Source: an uncultured Litorilinea sp.
GTDB lineage: Bacteria; Chloroflexota; Anaerolineae; Caldilineales; Caldilineaceae
NCBI GenBank assembly: GCA_946885925.1
Contig: CAMPHP010000180.1
Location: 1-6,513 of the forward strand
Length of the DNA: 6,513 nt
Reading direction: 5' to 3'
Shown here: positions 1 to 5,948 of the stretch, piece after piece
Numbering within the stretch: position 1 is the stretch's first letter
How the letters are laid out: each line of letters starts with the position of its first letter
Notes under the pieces: generated by a model
What the model was told of the DNA's origin: nothing
Databases searched by the model: none
What the model saw: only the letters and a program-made list of their open reading frames with translations
Position numbers and translations under genes: made by a program

Positions 1-530
1 ACCAGCACATCGGCTAATGCGGCTGTCTCCCGGGAGATGTTGCCGTGCATGTCCAAGACCGCAATGATTGGCACATCAGGCCCCACAACCTTACGCACCT
101 CTTCCAAAATATGCGTTTCAGGGTCAAGGTGCGCCTCTGTCACCATCGCACCATGCAAGGCCAATAGCACACCGTCTAGCGGAAGCGCGGCGCGCAAGCG
201 GCTGGTAAGTTCACCCAGCATTTCCTGGTAGGCGCGCTCGACCACAATCCCACCGGGCATGGCCGCGCCATAGGCAGTTGGCAGCAGCGTCCAGCCCCGC
301 TCGGTTCCGGCTTGAATCATGCCGCCAATCGCAGAACGGGCAGTACCCAATGTATCCAATAACTCTTGGCCGTAATGGAGCGCTTGGTGTTGAAAATGTT
401 CTAGGCTGGTCTTGGGTTGAGCAAAGCTGTGTGTCTCGTGGAGAATGCCGCCGACTGCTATGCGGGGGGGAACGTGCGGACCGTTGGCGGTTGTAGACGA
501 CCCGCTCAAAGAATTCTGCTCTTCTGTCAT
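1..530 (-). CDS. M81 family (MlrC-type) metallopeptidase, N-terminal part, cut by window edge
   Basis: This is the N-terminal 176 codons of a probable zinc-dependent amide or peptide hydrolase of the M81/MlrC family. The best-known member opens small peptides derived from microcystin, but most relatives have unknown substrates. Seen: RIAVGGILHETHSF (residues 23-36), PTAYGAAMPGG (84-94), LLALHGAMVTE (122-132) and VLDMHGNIS (158-166). Glu32, His126, Asp160 and His162 fall where I recall the MlrC active-site Glu, His and Asp-x-His; the 34-residue gap from His126 to Asp160 agrees with the recalled MlrC spacing. The later His ligand and the C-terminal domain lie outside the window. The ATG at 530 is chosen because an AAAGGA ribosome site (541-536) sits 5 nt upstream and no other Met occurs before residue 71. 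This leaves a hydrophilic ~22-residue leader with no signal peptide, so the enzyme is probably cytoplasmic. It lies 70 nt behind the IclR gene on the same strand, probably co-transcribed and a likely target of it. The family call is firm; the substrate is unknown. Confidence 0.9.
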   Translation of the reverse strand, partial: MTEEQNSLSGSSTTANGPHVPPRIAVGGILHETHSFAQPKTSLEHFQHQALHYGQELLDTLGTARSAIGGMIQAGTERGWTLLPTAYGAAMPGGIVVERAYQEMLGELTSRLRAALPLDGVLLALHGAMVTEAHLDPETHILEEVRKVVGPDVPIIAVLDMHGNISRETAALADVL

Positions 531-547
531 ATAGTTCCTTTCTGTCA
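519..547 (-). promoter_or_regulatory. Paired TGACAGAA sites over the M81 ribosome site and start codon (candidate operator)
   Basis: On the minus strand TGACAGAAAGG (547 to 537) and TGACAGAAGAG (529 to 519) form a direct repeat with an 18-bp period. The first covers the ribosome-binding site and the second covers the start codon and first codons of the M81 gene. The first extends to TGACAGAAAGGAACT, which matches 14 of 15 bases in the promoter of the neighbouring IclR gene (1441 to 1427). The repetition is seen directly; that it is a regulator-binding site is inference. Confidence 0.45.
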
Positions 548-569
548 CTAGATCAAACACTAGATCAAA
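546..569. repeat. Perfect tandem duplication of a 12-bp unit (CACTAGATCAAA x2)
   Basis: CACTAGATCAAA occurs at 546-557 and again at 558-569 with no gap. It lies in the 70-bp space between the IclR stop and the M81 start and abuts the TGACAGAA pair. On the coding strand it reads TTTGATCTAGTG twice. It may be a two-site protein-binding element or a recent slippage duplication. I see no convincing -35/-10 pair in this gap, which favours read-through from the IclR gene. Confidence 0.8.
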
Positions 570-600
570 ATTGAGGTGGGTCAGGATTGAGGGCGATACC

Positions 601-1377
601 CTAATGGCGGTAACCTAATAGAGTGGAGATTTGGCTGCTAGCTTCGGCCAACACAGGCCCCATCATGCGCGCTCGCGCCAAAGTCAAGCGGTTCTCAGGG
701 CCGGAGACGCTGATTGCCGCCACTGCTTGGCCGCGATAATCGAATATCGCCGCACCGACACAACGCGCCTGCATGTTGCCTTCCCGATCATCCAGCGCAT
801 AGCCCTGCTGGCGAATCTGTTCTAGCTGGTCGAAAAGCGTTGGCATGTCGGTGATGGTGTAGTCAGTGAAACGGGCAAATGGCTCTCGCAGCAGCTTTTC
901 GACGAGGGCGAGAGGAAGTTGAGCCAGAATGGCTTTGCCCAATGCGGTAGCATGGATGCTGTCCTCTGCACCAACATGAGTAGCCATCTTGACAATCTCC
1001 TGGCTCTCTAAGATTTCAAGGTAGATCACCTTGTCATTGCGCGGGATGGCGAGATTGACCGTTTCTCCAAAGCTCTCACGCAGCTGCCACATGGTAGGCA
1101 GCGCAATCGTGCGTACATCTTGACGCCCGGCTACCAGAGCGCCGAGTTGGAGCAGTTTCAGCCCAAGATGGTAGCGTTCGGTCTTTTCGTCACGCTCCAG
1201 ATAATTGAACTCTTCTAGCGTTGCCAGATATCGAAAGATCGAGCTTTTGGGTAACTGGGTTGCTTCGGCAATCTGGGTGAGTGACAGCCCGTCATGCACG
1301 TTGCCAAAGAGGTCCAAAATTTCGAGGGCTTTGCTAACAGTCGCTAGGATATACGGATCAGGTCTGCCTTGTTTCAT
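601..1377 (-). CDS. IclR family transcriptional regulator
   Basis: This is a 258-residue DNA-binding regulator of normal length for the IclR family. Members bind DNA as dimers or tetramers and respond to small metabolites. Residues ~10-75 are the winged helix-turn-helix: KALEILDLFG, then SLTQIAEATQLPKSSIFRYLATLEE? in outline, with the recognition helix near 44-53. Residues ~85-255 are the effector-binding domain, with the signature IHATALGKAILA (141-152) and the stretch from DDREGNMQARCVGAA to AAISVSGPENR (196-230). The ATG at 1377 is the only in-frame start before an upstream stop at 1396-1398; its ribosome site is weak (GAGGT about 16 nt away). A near-consensus promoter lies just upstream. 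The gene is followed by the M81 gene, and shared TGACAGAARRG sequences suggest it controls both itself and that gene. Which ligand it senses cannot be told; a peptide or the M81 substrate is a guess. Confidence 0.95.
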   Translation of the reverse strand: MKQGRPDPYILATVSKALEILDLFGNVHDGLSLTQIAEATQLPKSSIFRYLATLEEFNYLERDEKTERYHLGLKLLQLGALVAGRQDVRTIALPTMWQLRESFGETVNLAIPRNDKVIYLEILESQEIVKMATHVGAEDSIHATALGKAILAQLPLALVEKLLREPFARFTDYTITDMPTLFDQLEQIRQQGYALDDREGNMQARCVGAAIFDYRGQAVAAISVSGPENRLTLARARMMGPVLAEASSQISTLLGYRH

Positions 1378-1413
1378 TCTCGTTAACCAGTTACCTCAAA
1401 GTGGAATGTGACG

Positions 1414-1442
1414 ATTGTAATAAAAGAGTTCTTTTCTGTCAA
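1414..1442 (-). promoter_or_regulatory. Sigma-70-type promoter of the IclR gene (TTGACA-17-TACAAT)
   Basis: On the minus strand a perfect -35 TTGACA (1442 to 1437) is followed by exactly 17 bases and a -10 TACAAT (1419 to 1414, 5 of 6 consensus). Transcription would start near 1407, giving a leader of about 30 nt before the ATG at 1377. The -35 box overlaps the TGACAGAAAAGAACT motif shared with the M81 start region, so a protein bound there would block RNA polymerase, as expected for autorepression. Confidence 0.75.
1422..1435. promoter_or_regulatory. Inverted repeat AAAAGA-GT-TCTTTT inside the IclR promoter spacer
   Basis: A perfect 6-2-6 inverted repeat lies wholly between the -35 and -10 boxes of the IclR promoter. 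Its position suits an operator for negative autoregulation, which is common in the IclR family. It partly overlaps the shared TGACAGAAAAGAACT motif, so the two may be parts of one binding site. The arms are A/T-rich, so chance is not excluded. Confidence 0.4.
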
Positions 1443-1451
1443 AACCGGTTG

Positions 1452-1467
1452 CTTACGCTGTCGTAAG
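1452..1467. promoter_or_regulatory. Inverted repeat CTTACG-CTGT-CGTAAG in the divergent intergenic region
   Basis: A perfect 6-4-6 inverted repeat lies 10 bp upstream of the IclR -35 box and 17 bp upstream of a candidate plus-strand -35 box. A half-site-like TTTACGA recurs at 1494-1500. Its position between two divergent promoters suits a shared operator. The binding protein is unknown. Confidence 0.4.
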
Positions 1468-1483
1468 AGGCAACAAAAAAGTC

Positions 1484-1512
1484 TGGACAACGCTTTACGA
1501 CTATAGTACACT
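1484..1512 (+). promoter_or_regulatory. Candidate promoter for the SARP gene (TGGACA-17-TACACT)
   Basis: TGGACA (1484-1489, 5 of 6) and TACACT (1507-1512, 4 of 6) are 17 bp apart on the plus strand. An overlapping TATAGT at 1502-1507 could serve as -10 but has no -35 at normal distance. The leader to the ATG at 1622 would be about 100 nt. Confidence 0.35.
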
Positions 1513-1521
1513 GGGTAGCCC

Positions 1522-1558
1522 TAGCTGATTGATCGTTATACAAATATGCATAGCTGAT
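1522..1558. repeat. Direct repeat TAGCTGAT x2, 29 bp apart, upstream of the SARP gene
   Basis: TAGCTGAT occurs at 1522-1529 and 1551-1558, and each copy is followed shortly by TATAC (1537-1541 and 1560-1564). SARP activators bind direct repeats next to -35 regions, so this could be an autoregulatory site. The 29-bp period does not match the 11-bp repeat known for actinobacterial SARP sites, which weakens the case. Confidence 0.3.
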
Positions 1559-1565
1559 CTATACT
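1537..1565 (+). promoter_or_regulatory. Alternative weak promoter for the SARP gene (TATACA-17-TATACT)
   Basis: A good -10 TATACT (1560-1565) has a poor -35 TATACA (1537-1542, 4 of 6) at 17 bp. Weak -35 boxes are typical of activator-dependent promoters, and the TAGCTGAT direct repeat overlaps this region. It competes with the candidate at 1484-1512; only one may be used. Confidence 0.3.
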
Positions 1566-1621
1566 AAGCCTCTAGCATGGTGGTCGATTGAAGAATCGCA
1601 CTGAGGCCGCGTCCATCCAAG

Positions 1622-4600
1622 ATGTCATCACGAGTCCCCGCTCTTCATATCCACTTGTTGGGTGGCTTTGGGGTTGCCACACAAAACGGCGACCTCCCAG
1701 GGCTCCATCAGCCGCGCCAGCAAGCCCTCCTGGCCTATCTCCTACTCAACCGCCATGCACCCCAACGGCGTCAAGAGATCGCCTTTCGCTTCTGGCCCGA
1801 CTCCACTGAATCCCAAGCGCGCACCAATTTACGTAAGCTGCTGCATACACTGCGCCAACTCCTGCCCGATGCAGATACCTACTTACGCTTTACATCGGAG
1901 AGTGTGCAGTGGCAAGCCAACGCGCCCTATACGTTTGACGTGGCGCTGGTAGAGGAAGCGCTGGAACAGGATAGGAAGGCCGAGGCACTGCGCTATTATA
2001 AGGGCGATTTGCTCCCTGGCTTCTACGACGATTGGATCGTCATCGCACGCGAACGCTTGCGCGGGCAGATCATGGAGGCATTGGCAGCGCTGACGCAGCA
2101 GCACGCCGCAGCCGGAGAGTTGCAGACAGCCCTCTCCTATGCACAACAGTGGGTCAGCCTAGACCCGCTGCAAGAGACAGCCTATTGCCAGGTGATGAGC
2201 CTCTATCTGGCGCAGGATGACCGAGCCGCTGCACTACGTACCTATCACACCGTTGCCACCCTCCTGCGCGAAGAGTTGGGTGTTGACCCCAATCCCGCCA
2301 TCGAAGCGCTCTACCAACAGGCACTTCACGCTACGCCAACCGTAAAGAGGGCTGTAGATGCAAAGGCGAAGGCAATGGTGGGTGTACCAGCAGCCAAAAC
2401 GAGTACGCCTCTCTTACTCGCCGCCTTACCCCTGGTCGGACGCCGCGACCACTGGCGCACGCTGCAACAAGCATGGCAGCAGGTTCAGCAGGGCCAGCCC
2501 CATCTCCTCTTGATTGAAGGCGAAGCAGGGTTGGGCAAGACACGTTTGGCCGAAGAACTCAGCGATTTGGTACGCCGTCAAGGTCAAAACGCGCTCTATA
2601 CGCGCGCCTATGCTGCCGAGGGTACGGGAGCCTACGCGCCGCTGGTCGATCTCCTACGCACGCGCCCCGTGCTACAGAGAATCGGGAGCATGGAAGCTGT
2701 CTGGCGTGGCGAACTGGTGCGGCTGCTGCCAGAACTTCACAGTGCAGAACCCTCGCTTCCCCACCCCTCCCCCATTCGCGAGCCTTGGCAGCGCCGCCGC
2801 TTGCATGAAGCGCTGGCGCGCGCAGTGCTGGCGGAATCATCCTCGTCACGCTACTCTGTATTGATCCATCCGCTGTTGATCCATATAGACGACCTGCAAT
2901 GGTGTGATGCCGAAACGCTGGCATGGTTGCGCTTTTTGCTGCGCTTTGAGCCAAGCGCACCGCTGCTCGTGGTGGGCACGGTACGCCCCGATGAAGTAGA
3001 GGATGCACACCCCCTGCACACCCTGCGCCGTGACCTGCTGCGTGCTGGACAGTGCGCGACAATTGAGTTGGAACCCCTGGCACTCGACGCCGTTGCACAA
3101 TTGGCCGCGGCAGTGGTGGGGCATGACCTCAGCGCAGCAGAGGCAGACCAGCTATTTGCCGACACCGAAGGCAACCCGCTCTTTGTGGTAGAGATGCTGC
3201 GTACTAAATCGCCTGAAGGGAAGAAGCGGCTTCATTCCCCATCTCCCTCAACATCTGTCACAACAAGCGGAAAAGCGCGGCTGCCCCACAAAGTGCAAGC
3301 GGTGATCCAACATCGCCTGGCCCAGCTTTCGCCCGCAGCCCGCCATACGGCACGCGTCGCCGCGGTGATTGGCCGCGACTTTACCTTCGACCTCTTACAA
3401 CTCGCTATGAGAGCGCCGCTGACCCCAACAACGAGGCCAGCGGCTTCAGGGGGTGACGATCTGGTCATGGCACTCGATGAATTGTGGCGGCGGCGCATCA
3501 TCCGCGAGCAGGGAAGAGAGAGCTATGACTTCAGCCATGACCGTATTCGCGAGGTAGCCGAAGCAGAAAGTGGGCCGCTGCTGCGCCGGCGGCTCCATGC
3601 CCAGGTAGCTGCCGCGCTCGAAAGCTACTATGCGGCTGACCTTGCCCCGCTGAGCAATCGCATCGCCCAACACCATGAGCAGGCTGGCGAACGCACGCGC
3701 GCCTCCCTCTTCTATCAACAGGCGGGAGATTATGCGGCGGCACGCTTTGCCAGCGAGGAGGCCATTCAATTCTATGGCCGAGCGTTGGCGAATCTACCAG
3801 AAGGAAAGTGGCAGGAAGCCTTTACGATCCGCATGGCAATCGACCGCGTCTATGAGTTGCAAGGGCACTCGCAGGCGCGCCGCGACAACTTGGAGGCATT
3901 GGTTGCCCTGCTTGATGCGCCAAACTCCCCGGCGACCTTGACCCAGCGCGCGCTCGTTTGGAGCAGCCACGCCCAATACCGGCGTCGAACCTATGAGCAT
4001 GAGGAGGGGGCCACCTATGGTCGCGAGGCGGTTGCATTGGCACAAGCGGCCCAAGCAGAGGGCAGTGAGCCGGAGAAAGCAGCGGCGAAAAAGGTTGAAG
4101 CCGAAGCTACCTATCGTCTGGGCGATATTCTGTGGGGGCAGGGCAAGCTCGATGAAGCGCGTGCGACGTTGCGCCATGCGGCGAGGGGGGCGGATGAGGT
4201 GGGCAATGATGAGCTAGAAGCGCGCATCTTGGAGATGCTGGCTGCGACAGGCATGTTCTCCGGGCTACCTGTCGCACAGATCACCGCCTATCTACACCAG
4301 TGTCTAGCCATTCACCAGCGGCGCAACTTTCTCTACGGGCAAGTCAGCATTTATAACAAGCTCTATTTTCTGCCTTTGGGTCAAGGTGAAGGGAGTTTTG
4401 CCGAGGCCGCTGCGGGCTACGAGAAGAACGTCGAGGTAAGCCGCCAGATTGGGGCATTGGGGCTGGAAGGAATGCTTAGCAGCAATCTTGGCTATGTACT
4501 AACCTTTGCCGGGAAGTACCAGCGCGTGCAGCACTGGCTGCACCATGCCCTGTCCATCGGTGAGATGACACACGACGAGTTGCGCCAGGGCAATAACTAT

Positions 4601-5248
4601 AACTATTTGGGTGAATATGCCTTCCAAACAGGAGACTGGGAAGCGGCGGAACGCTATTACCGCAGGGCGATAGACTATTATCGCAAAGTAGAGAGCCGCC
4701 ATTATATGTGCAAGGGGCCTTGTGACCTAGCGCGGCTTTTGATCTGGCGCGGAGAAGCAGCAACGGCGCTCCCTTTGCTGCGCGAGGCACTTTCTATTTC
4801 GCAAACCTTGCGCGACACACGCTTTGAGGCCAACGTATGGGTACGGCTGGGTCATGCCTACTGGCACTTGGATGCACTAGACGATGCGGCAGCAGCCTAC
4901 GCTAATGCGTATACGCTTCGCCTGTACATGGAGCAACACAATCGCAGCCAAGAAGCGCGCGCCGGGTTGGTCGCGGTGGCCCATGCACAAGGGGACAGGG
5001 CGAATGTGCTGGCGGGCATCGAGGCGATCCTTGCCCATCTGGCAGCGCATGAACTTGATGCCACTGACGAAAGTCTCTTTGTCTATCAGACTTGCCACCG
5101 CGTTCTATGTGATTTGAATGAGGCGCGCGCTGCGCATTTCCTCAAATTGGCACGCTGCCAGCTTGCGGCACGCGCCGCCACCCTTGACAACCCCAGCTTG
5201 CGCCAACGCTTCTGGTCCGTGCCTTCTCATCAACTATCAGAGGTCTAA
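1622..5248 (+). CDS. Large SARP/AfsR-type transcriptional activator: OmpR-like wHTH, BTAD, STAND ATPase, TPR
   Basis: A 1208-residue cytoplasmic regulator combining DNA binding with an ATP-driven switch. Residues ~7-105 are the OmpR-like winged helix (LHIHLLGGFGV; QALLAYLLLNR; FWPDSTESQARTNLRKLLHTLR). Residues ~105-236 are the bacterial transcriptional activation domain (GDLLPGFYDDW; LREELGVDPNPAIEALYQ). Residues ~268-650 are the STAND/AAA NTPase: LVGRRDHW, Walker A GEAGLGKT (300-307), Walker B LIHIDDLQW (419-427), VGTVRPDE (451-458), GNPLFVVEML (517-526) and FSHDRIREV (637-645). Residues ~680-1180 are TPR-like helical repeats, probably the sensor. The tail LDNPSLRQRFWSVPSHQ (1188-1204) resembles the usual end of such regulators. 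Low-complexity linkers lie near 372-390 and 527-552. The ATG at 1622 is the only plausible start after an in-frame stop at 1589-1591; the ribosome site is poor (GAGG, 1603-1606, 15 nt away). Relatives act as activators that oligomerise on ATP. The signal and targets are unknown; the two small genes downstream are candidates. Confidence 0.95.
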   Translation: MSSRVPALHIHLLGGFGVATQNGDLPGLHQPRQQALLAYLLLNRHAPQRRQEIAFRFWPDSTESQARTNLRKLLHTLRQLLPDADTYLRFTSESVQWQANAPYTFDVALVEEALEQDRKAEALRYYKGDLLPGFYDDWIVIARERLRGQIMEALAALTQQHAAAGELQTALSYAQQWVSLDPLQETAYCQVMSLYLAQDDRAAALRTYHTVATLLREELGVDPNPAIEALYQQALHATPTVKRAVDAKAKAMVGVPAAKTSTPLLLAALPLVGRRDHWRTLQQAWQQVQQGQPHLLLIEGEAGLGKTRLAEELSDLVRRQGQNALYTRAYAAEGTGAYAPLVDLLRTRPVLQRIGSMEAVWRGELVRLLPELHSAEPSLPHPSPIREPWQRRRLHEALARAVLAESSSSRYSVLIHPLLIHIDDLQWCDAETLAWLRFLLRFEPSAPLLVVGTVRPDEVEDAHPLHTLRRDLLRAGQCATIELEPLALDAVAQLAAAVVGHDLSAAEADQLFADTEGNPLFVVEMLRTKSPEGKKRLHSPSPSTSVTTSGKARLPHKVQAVIQHRLAQLSPAARHTARVAAVIGRDFTFDLLQLAMRAPLTPTTRPAASGGDDLVMALDELWRRRIIREQGRESYDFSHDRIREVAEAESGPLLRRRLHAQVAAALESYYAADLAPLSNRIAQHHEQAGERTRASLFYQQAGDYAAARFASEEAIQFYGRALANLPEGKWQEAFTIRMAIDRVYELQGHSQARRDNLEALVALLDAPNSPATLTQRALVWSSHAQYRRRTYEHEEGATYGREAVALAQAAQAEGSEPEKAAAKKVEAEATYRLGDILWGQGKLDEARATLRHAARGADEVGNDELEARILEMLAATGMFSGLPVAQITAYLHQCLAIHQRRNFLYGQVSIYNKLYFLPLGQGEGSFAEAAAGYEKNVEVSRQIGALGLEGMLSSNLGYVLTFAGKYQRVQHWLHHALSIGEMTHDELRQGNNYNYLGEYAFQTGDWEAAERYYRRAIDYYRKVESRHYMCKGPCDLARLLIWRGEAATALPLLREALSISQTLRDTRFEANVWVRLGHAYWHLDALDDAAAAYANAYTLRLYMEQHNRSQEARAGLVAVAHAQGDRANVLAGIEAILAHLAAHELDATDESLFVYQTCHRVLCDLNEARAAHFLKLARCQLAARAATLDNPSLRQRFWSVPSHQLSEV

Positions 5249-5264
5249 CCAACGAGAGAGACAG

Positions 5265-5342
5265 GGCGTTTTCTACAACCGAATCCATGCAACGCTTATG
5301 AAACGCTGCCCTTGCTATGATGGTGCAAGAGCGGCGTTTTCT
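5265..5342. repeat. Direct repeat GGCGTTTTCT x2 in the gap behind the SARP gene
   Basis: GGCGTTTTCT occurs at 5265-5274 and 5333-5342, each followed after three bases by ACC. The copies flank the possible extended -10 element, one about 40 bp upstream and one just downstream. They could be regulator half-sites, for instance for the SARP protein next door, but two copies alone are weak evidence. Confidence 0.4.
5313..5321 (+). promoter_or_regulatory. Possible extended -10 promoter (TGCTATGAT) for the small-gene pair
   Basis: TGCTATGAT combines an extended -10 TGn with TATGAT (5 of 6). No good -35 is found at 16-18 bp, which extended -10 promoters can tolerate and which also fits an activator-dependent promoter. 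The leader to the ATG at 5415 would be about 87 nt and would contain the hairpin at 5329-5369. Confidence 0.35.
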
Positions 5343-5369
5343 GTTACCACGGTGCAGAAACGTTTGCTC
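5329..5369 (+). other. Imperfect hairpin in the leader of the small-gene pair
   Basis: GAGC (5329-5332) pairs with GCTC (5366-5369), and CGTTTTCTG (5335-5343) pairs with CAGAAACG (5355-5362) with one bulged T, leaving an 11-nt loop. No U-run follows, so it is a poor terminator. It could be an mRNA leader structure or an attenuating element between the SARP gene and the small genes. Confidence 0.4.
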
Positions 5370-5414
5370 AGCGGAAGGTTCTCAAGCTCGTTGTTCAAAA
5401 AGAAATTCTCTTTT

Positions 5415-5717
5415 ATGCAGACCCATCTCTTTCTGCTGCGCCTCTGGCGCGAAGAGTTAGGGCAGGCTCCCGGCGAATGGCGCGGGCGTGTGGTCTCGTT
5501 AGAGAGTGGTGAGGCACGCTACTTCCGTGATACCAAGACCCTCTACACGGTCTTGCGTCAAATCCTTTCCAATCAGGCTGATCTTATGCAATTCGCAAAT
5601 GAGGCAATGCAAGTGACCGAGGAACCATCGAGCCAAATAGGGGCACAAATCGCATCACATAGTTCGAGCCAGGATTCAACTCCATCCAATCCATCATCCC
5701 AATCCACCGAGGAATGA
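5415..5717 (+). CDS. Small conserved-looking protein with WRG / SGE / YFRD motifs, function unknown
   Basis: A ~100-residue soluble protein. Residues 1-66 look folded: FLLRLWREE (6-14), EWRGRVVSLESGEARYFRD (21-39) and the helix TLYTVLRQILSN (42-53). Residues ~68-100 are a Ser/Gln/Thr-rich, acidic, probably disordered tail. From memory, similar short proteins pairing an LRLWREE start with WRGRV..SGE.RYFRD are frequent in Chloroflexota; I know no assigned function. There are no membrane segments, no signal peptide, and no catalytic motif that I recognise. The start is uncertain. The ATG at 5415 begins the conserved-looking part but lacks a clear ribosome site; a TTG at 5391 has GGAAGG 12 nt upstream and would add 8 residues. 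Longer readings from 5298 or 5118 run back through the leader or into the SARP gene and look non-coding. It overlaps the next gene by ATGA, implying coupled translation, and follows the SARP regulator by 166 bp. Confidence 0.7.
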   Translation: MQTHLFLLRLWREELGQAPGEWRGRVVSLESGEARYFRDTKTLYTVLRQILSNQADLMQFANEAMQVTEEPSSQIGAQIASHSSSQDSTPSNPSSQSTEE

Positions 5718-5941
5718 GAAATCAAACCATGCCCAAATCCCTATTTACTCACGAGTTTCGCCAGCAACTACTGTCCCGCTGGATGATTCCCGTTCTAGTG
5801 ATGATCCTCCTAGCCATCTTGATCCAGCTAACTCCCTATGTGGTCATAGGCCAGAGTGCCACACCTACGCCGACGCCAGCTGGCGTGATGGAGGCAGAGT
5901 CAGCGCTAACCCGCGCGCCGCTGGGCAGCCCAATCGAATAG
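5714..5941 (+). CDS. Short single-span membrane or exported protein with a TPTPTP tail, function unknown
   Basis: A 75-residue protein. A polar, basic N-terminus (HEFRQQLLSRW, 13-23) is followed by a hydrophobic stretch at ~24-46 (MIPVLVMILLAILIQLTPYV and onward), then QSATPTPTPAG (47-57) and an acidic end. The layout suits a signal anchor or an uncleaved signal peptide with an outside Thr-Pro tail, a pattern common in exported Chloroflexota proteins. No good AxA cleavage site is seen, so a membrane-anchored form is favoured. The ATG at 5714 overlaps the TGA of the previous gene (ATGA), and GAGGA (5709-5713) abuts it too closely to work as a normal ribosome site. The ATG at 5729 (residue 6) is an alternative start with that site 15 nt away. 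It could be a small partner of the upstream protein, or a remnant of a longer secreted protein. It has no homologue I recognise. Confidence 0.6.
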   Translation: MRNQTMPKSLFTHEFRQQLLSRWMIPVLVMILLAILIQLTPYVVIGQSATPTPTPAGVMEAESALTRAPLGSPIE

Positions 5942-5948
5942 TCCCCCG

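Noticed and set aside
37..496. Plus-strand frames opposite the M81 gene
   Set aside because: The minus-strand reading contains ordered M81 motifs without a stop through the whole segment; the plus-strand products are shadows.
1588..1809. Plus-strand frame starting with TTG at 1588
   Set aside because: It overlaps the SARP start in another frame and its Pro/Arg/Ser-rich product is a typical shadow of GC-rich coding sequence.
2559..3174. Several minus-strand frames of 90-180 codons across the SARP gene
   Set aside because: They lie opposite a continuous, domain-rich gene, have Arg/Ala/Ser-rich composition and no recognisable motif.
5263..5312. Terminator for the SARP gene from AGGGC and GCCCT
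   Set aside because: The arms are only 5 bp with a 40-bp loop and need bulges to extend; no U-run follows.
5118..5414. Long N-terminal extension of the 5415 gene reaching back to an ATG at 5118 or 5298
   Set aside because: It would overlap 131 bp of the SARP gene out of frame or read through the leader; the encoded sequence looks random and there is no ribosome site. The recognisable part starts at 5415 (or TTG 5391).
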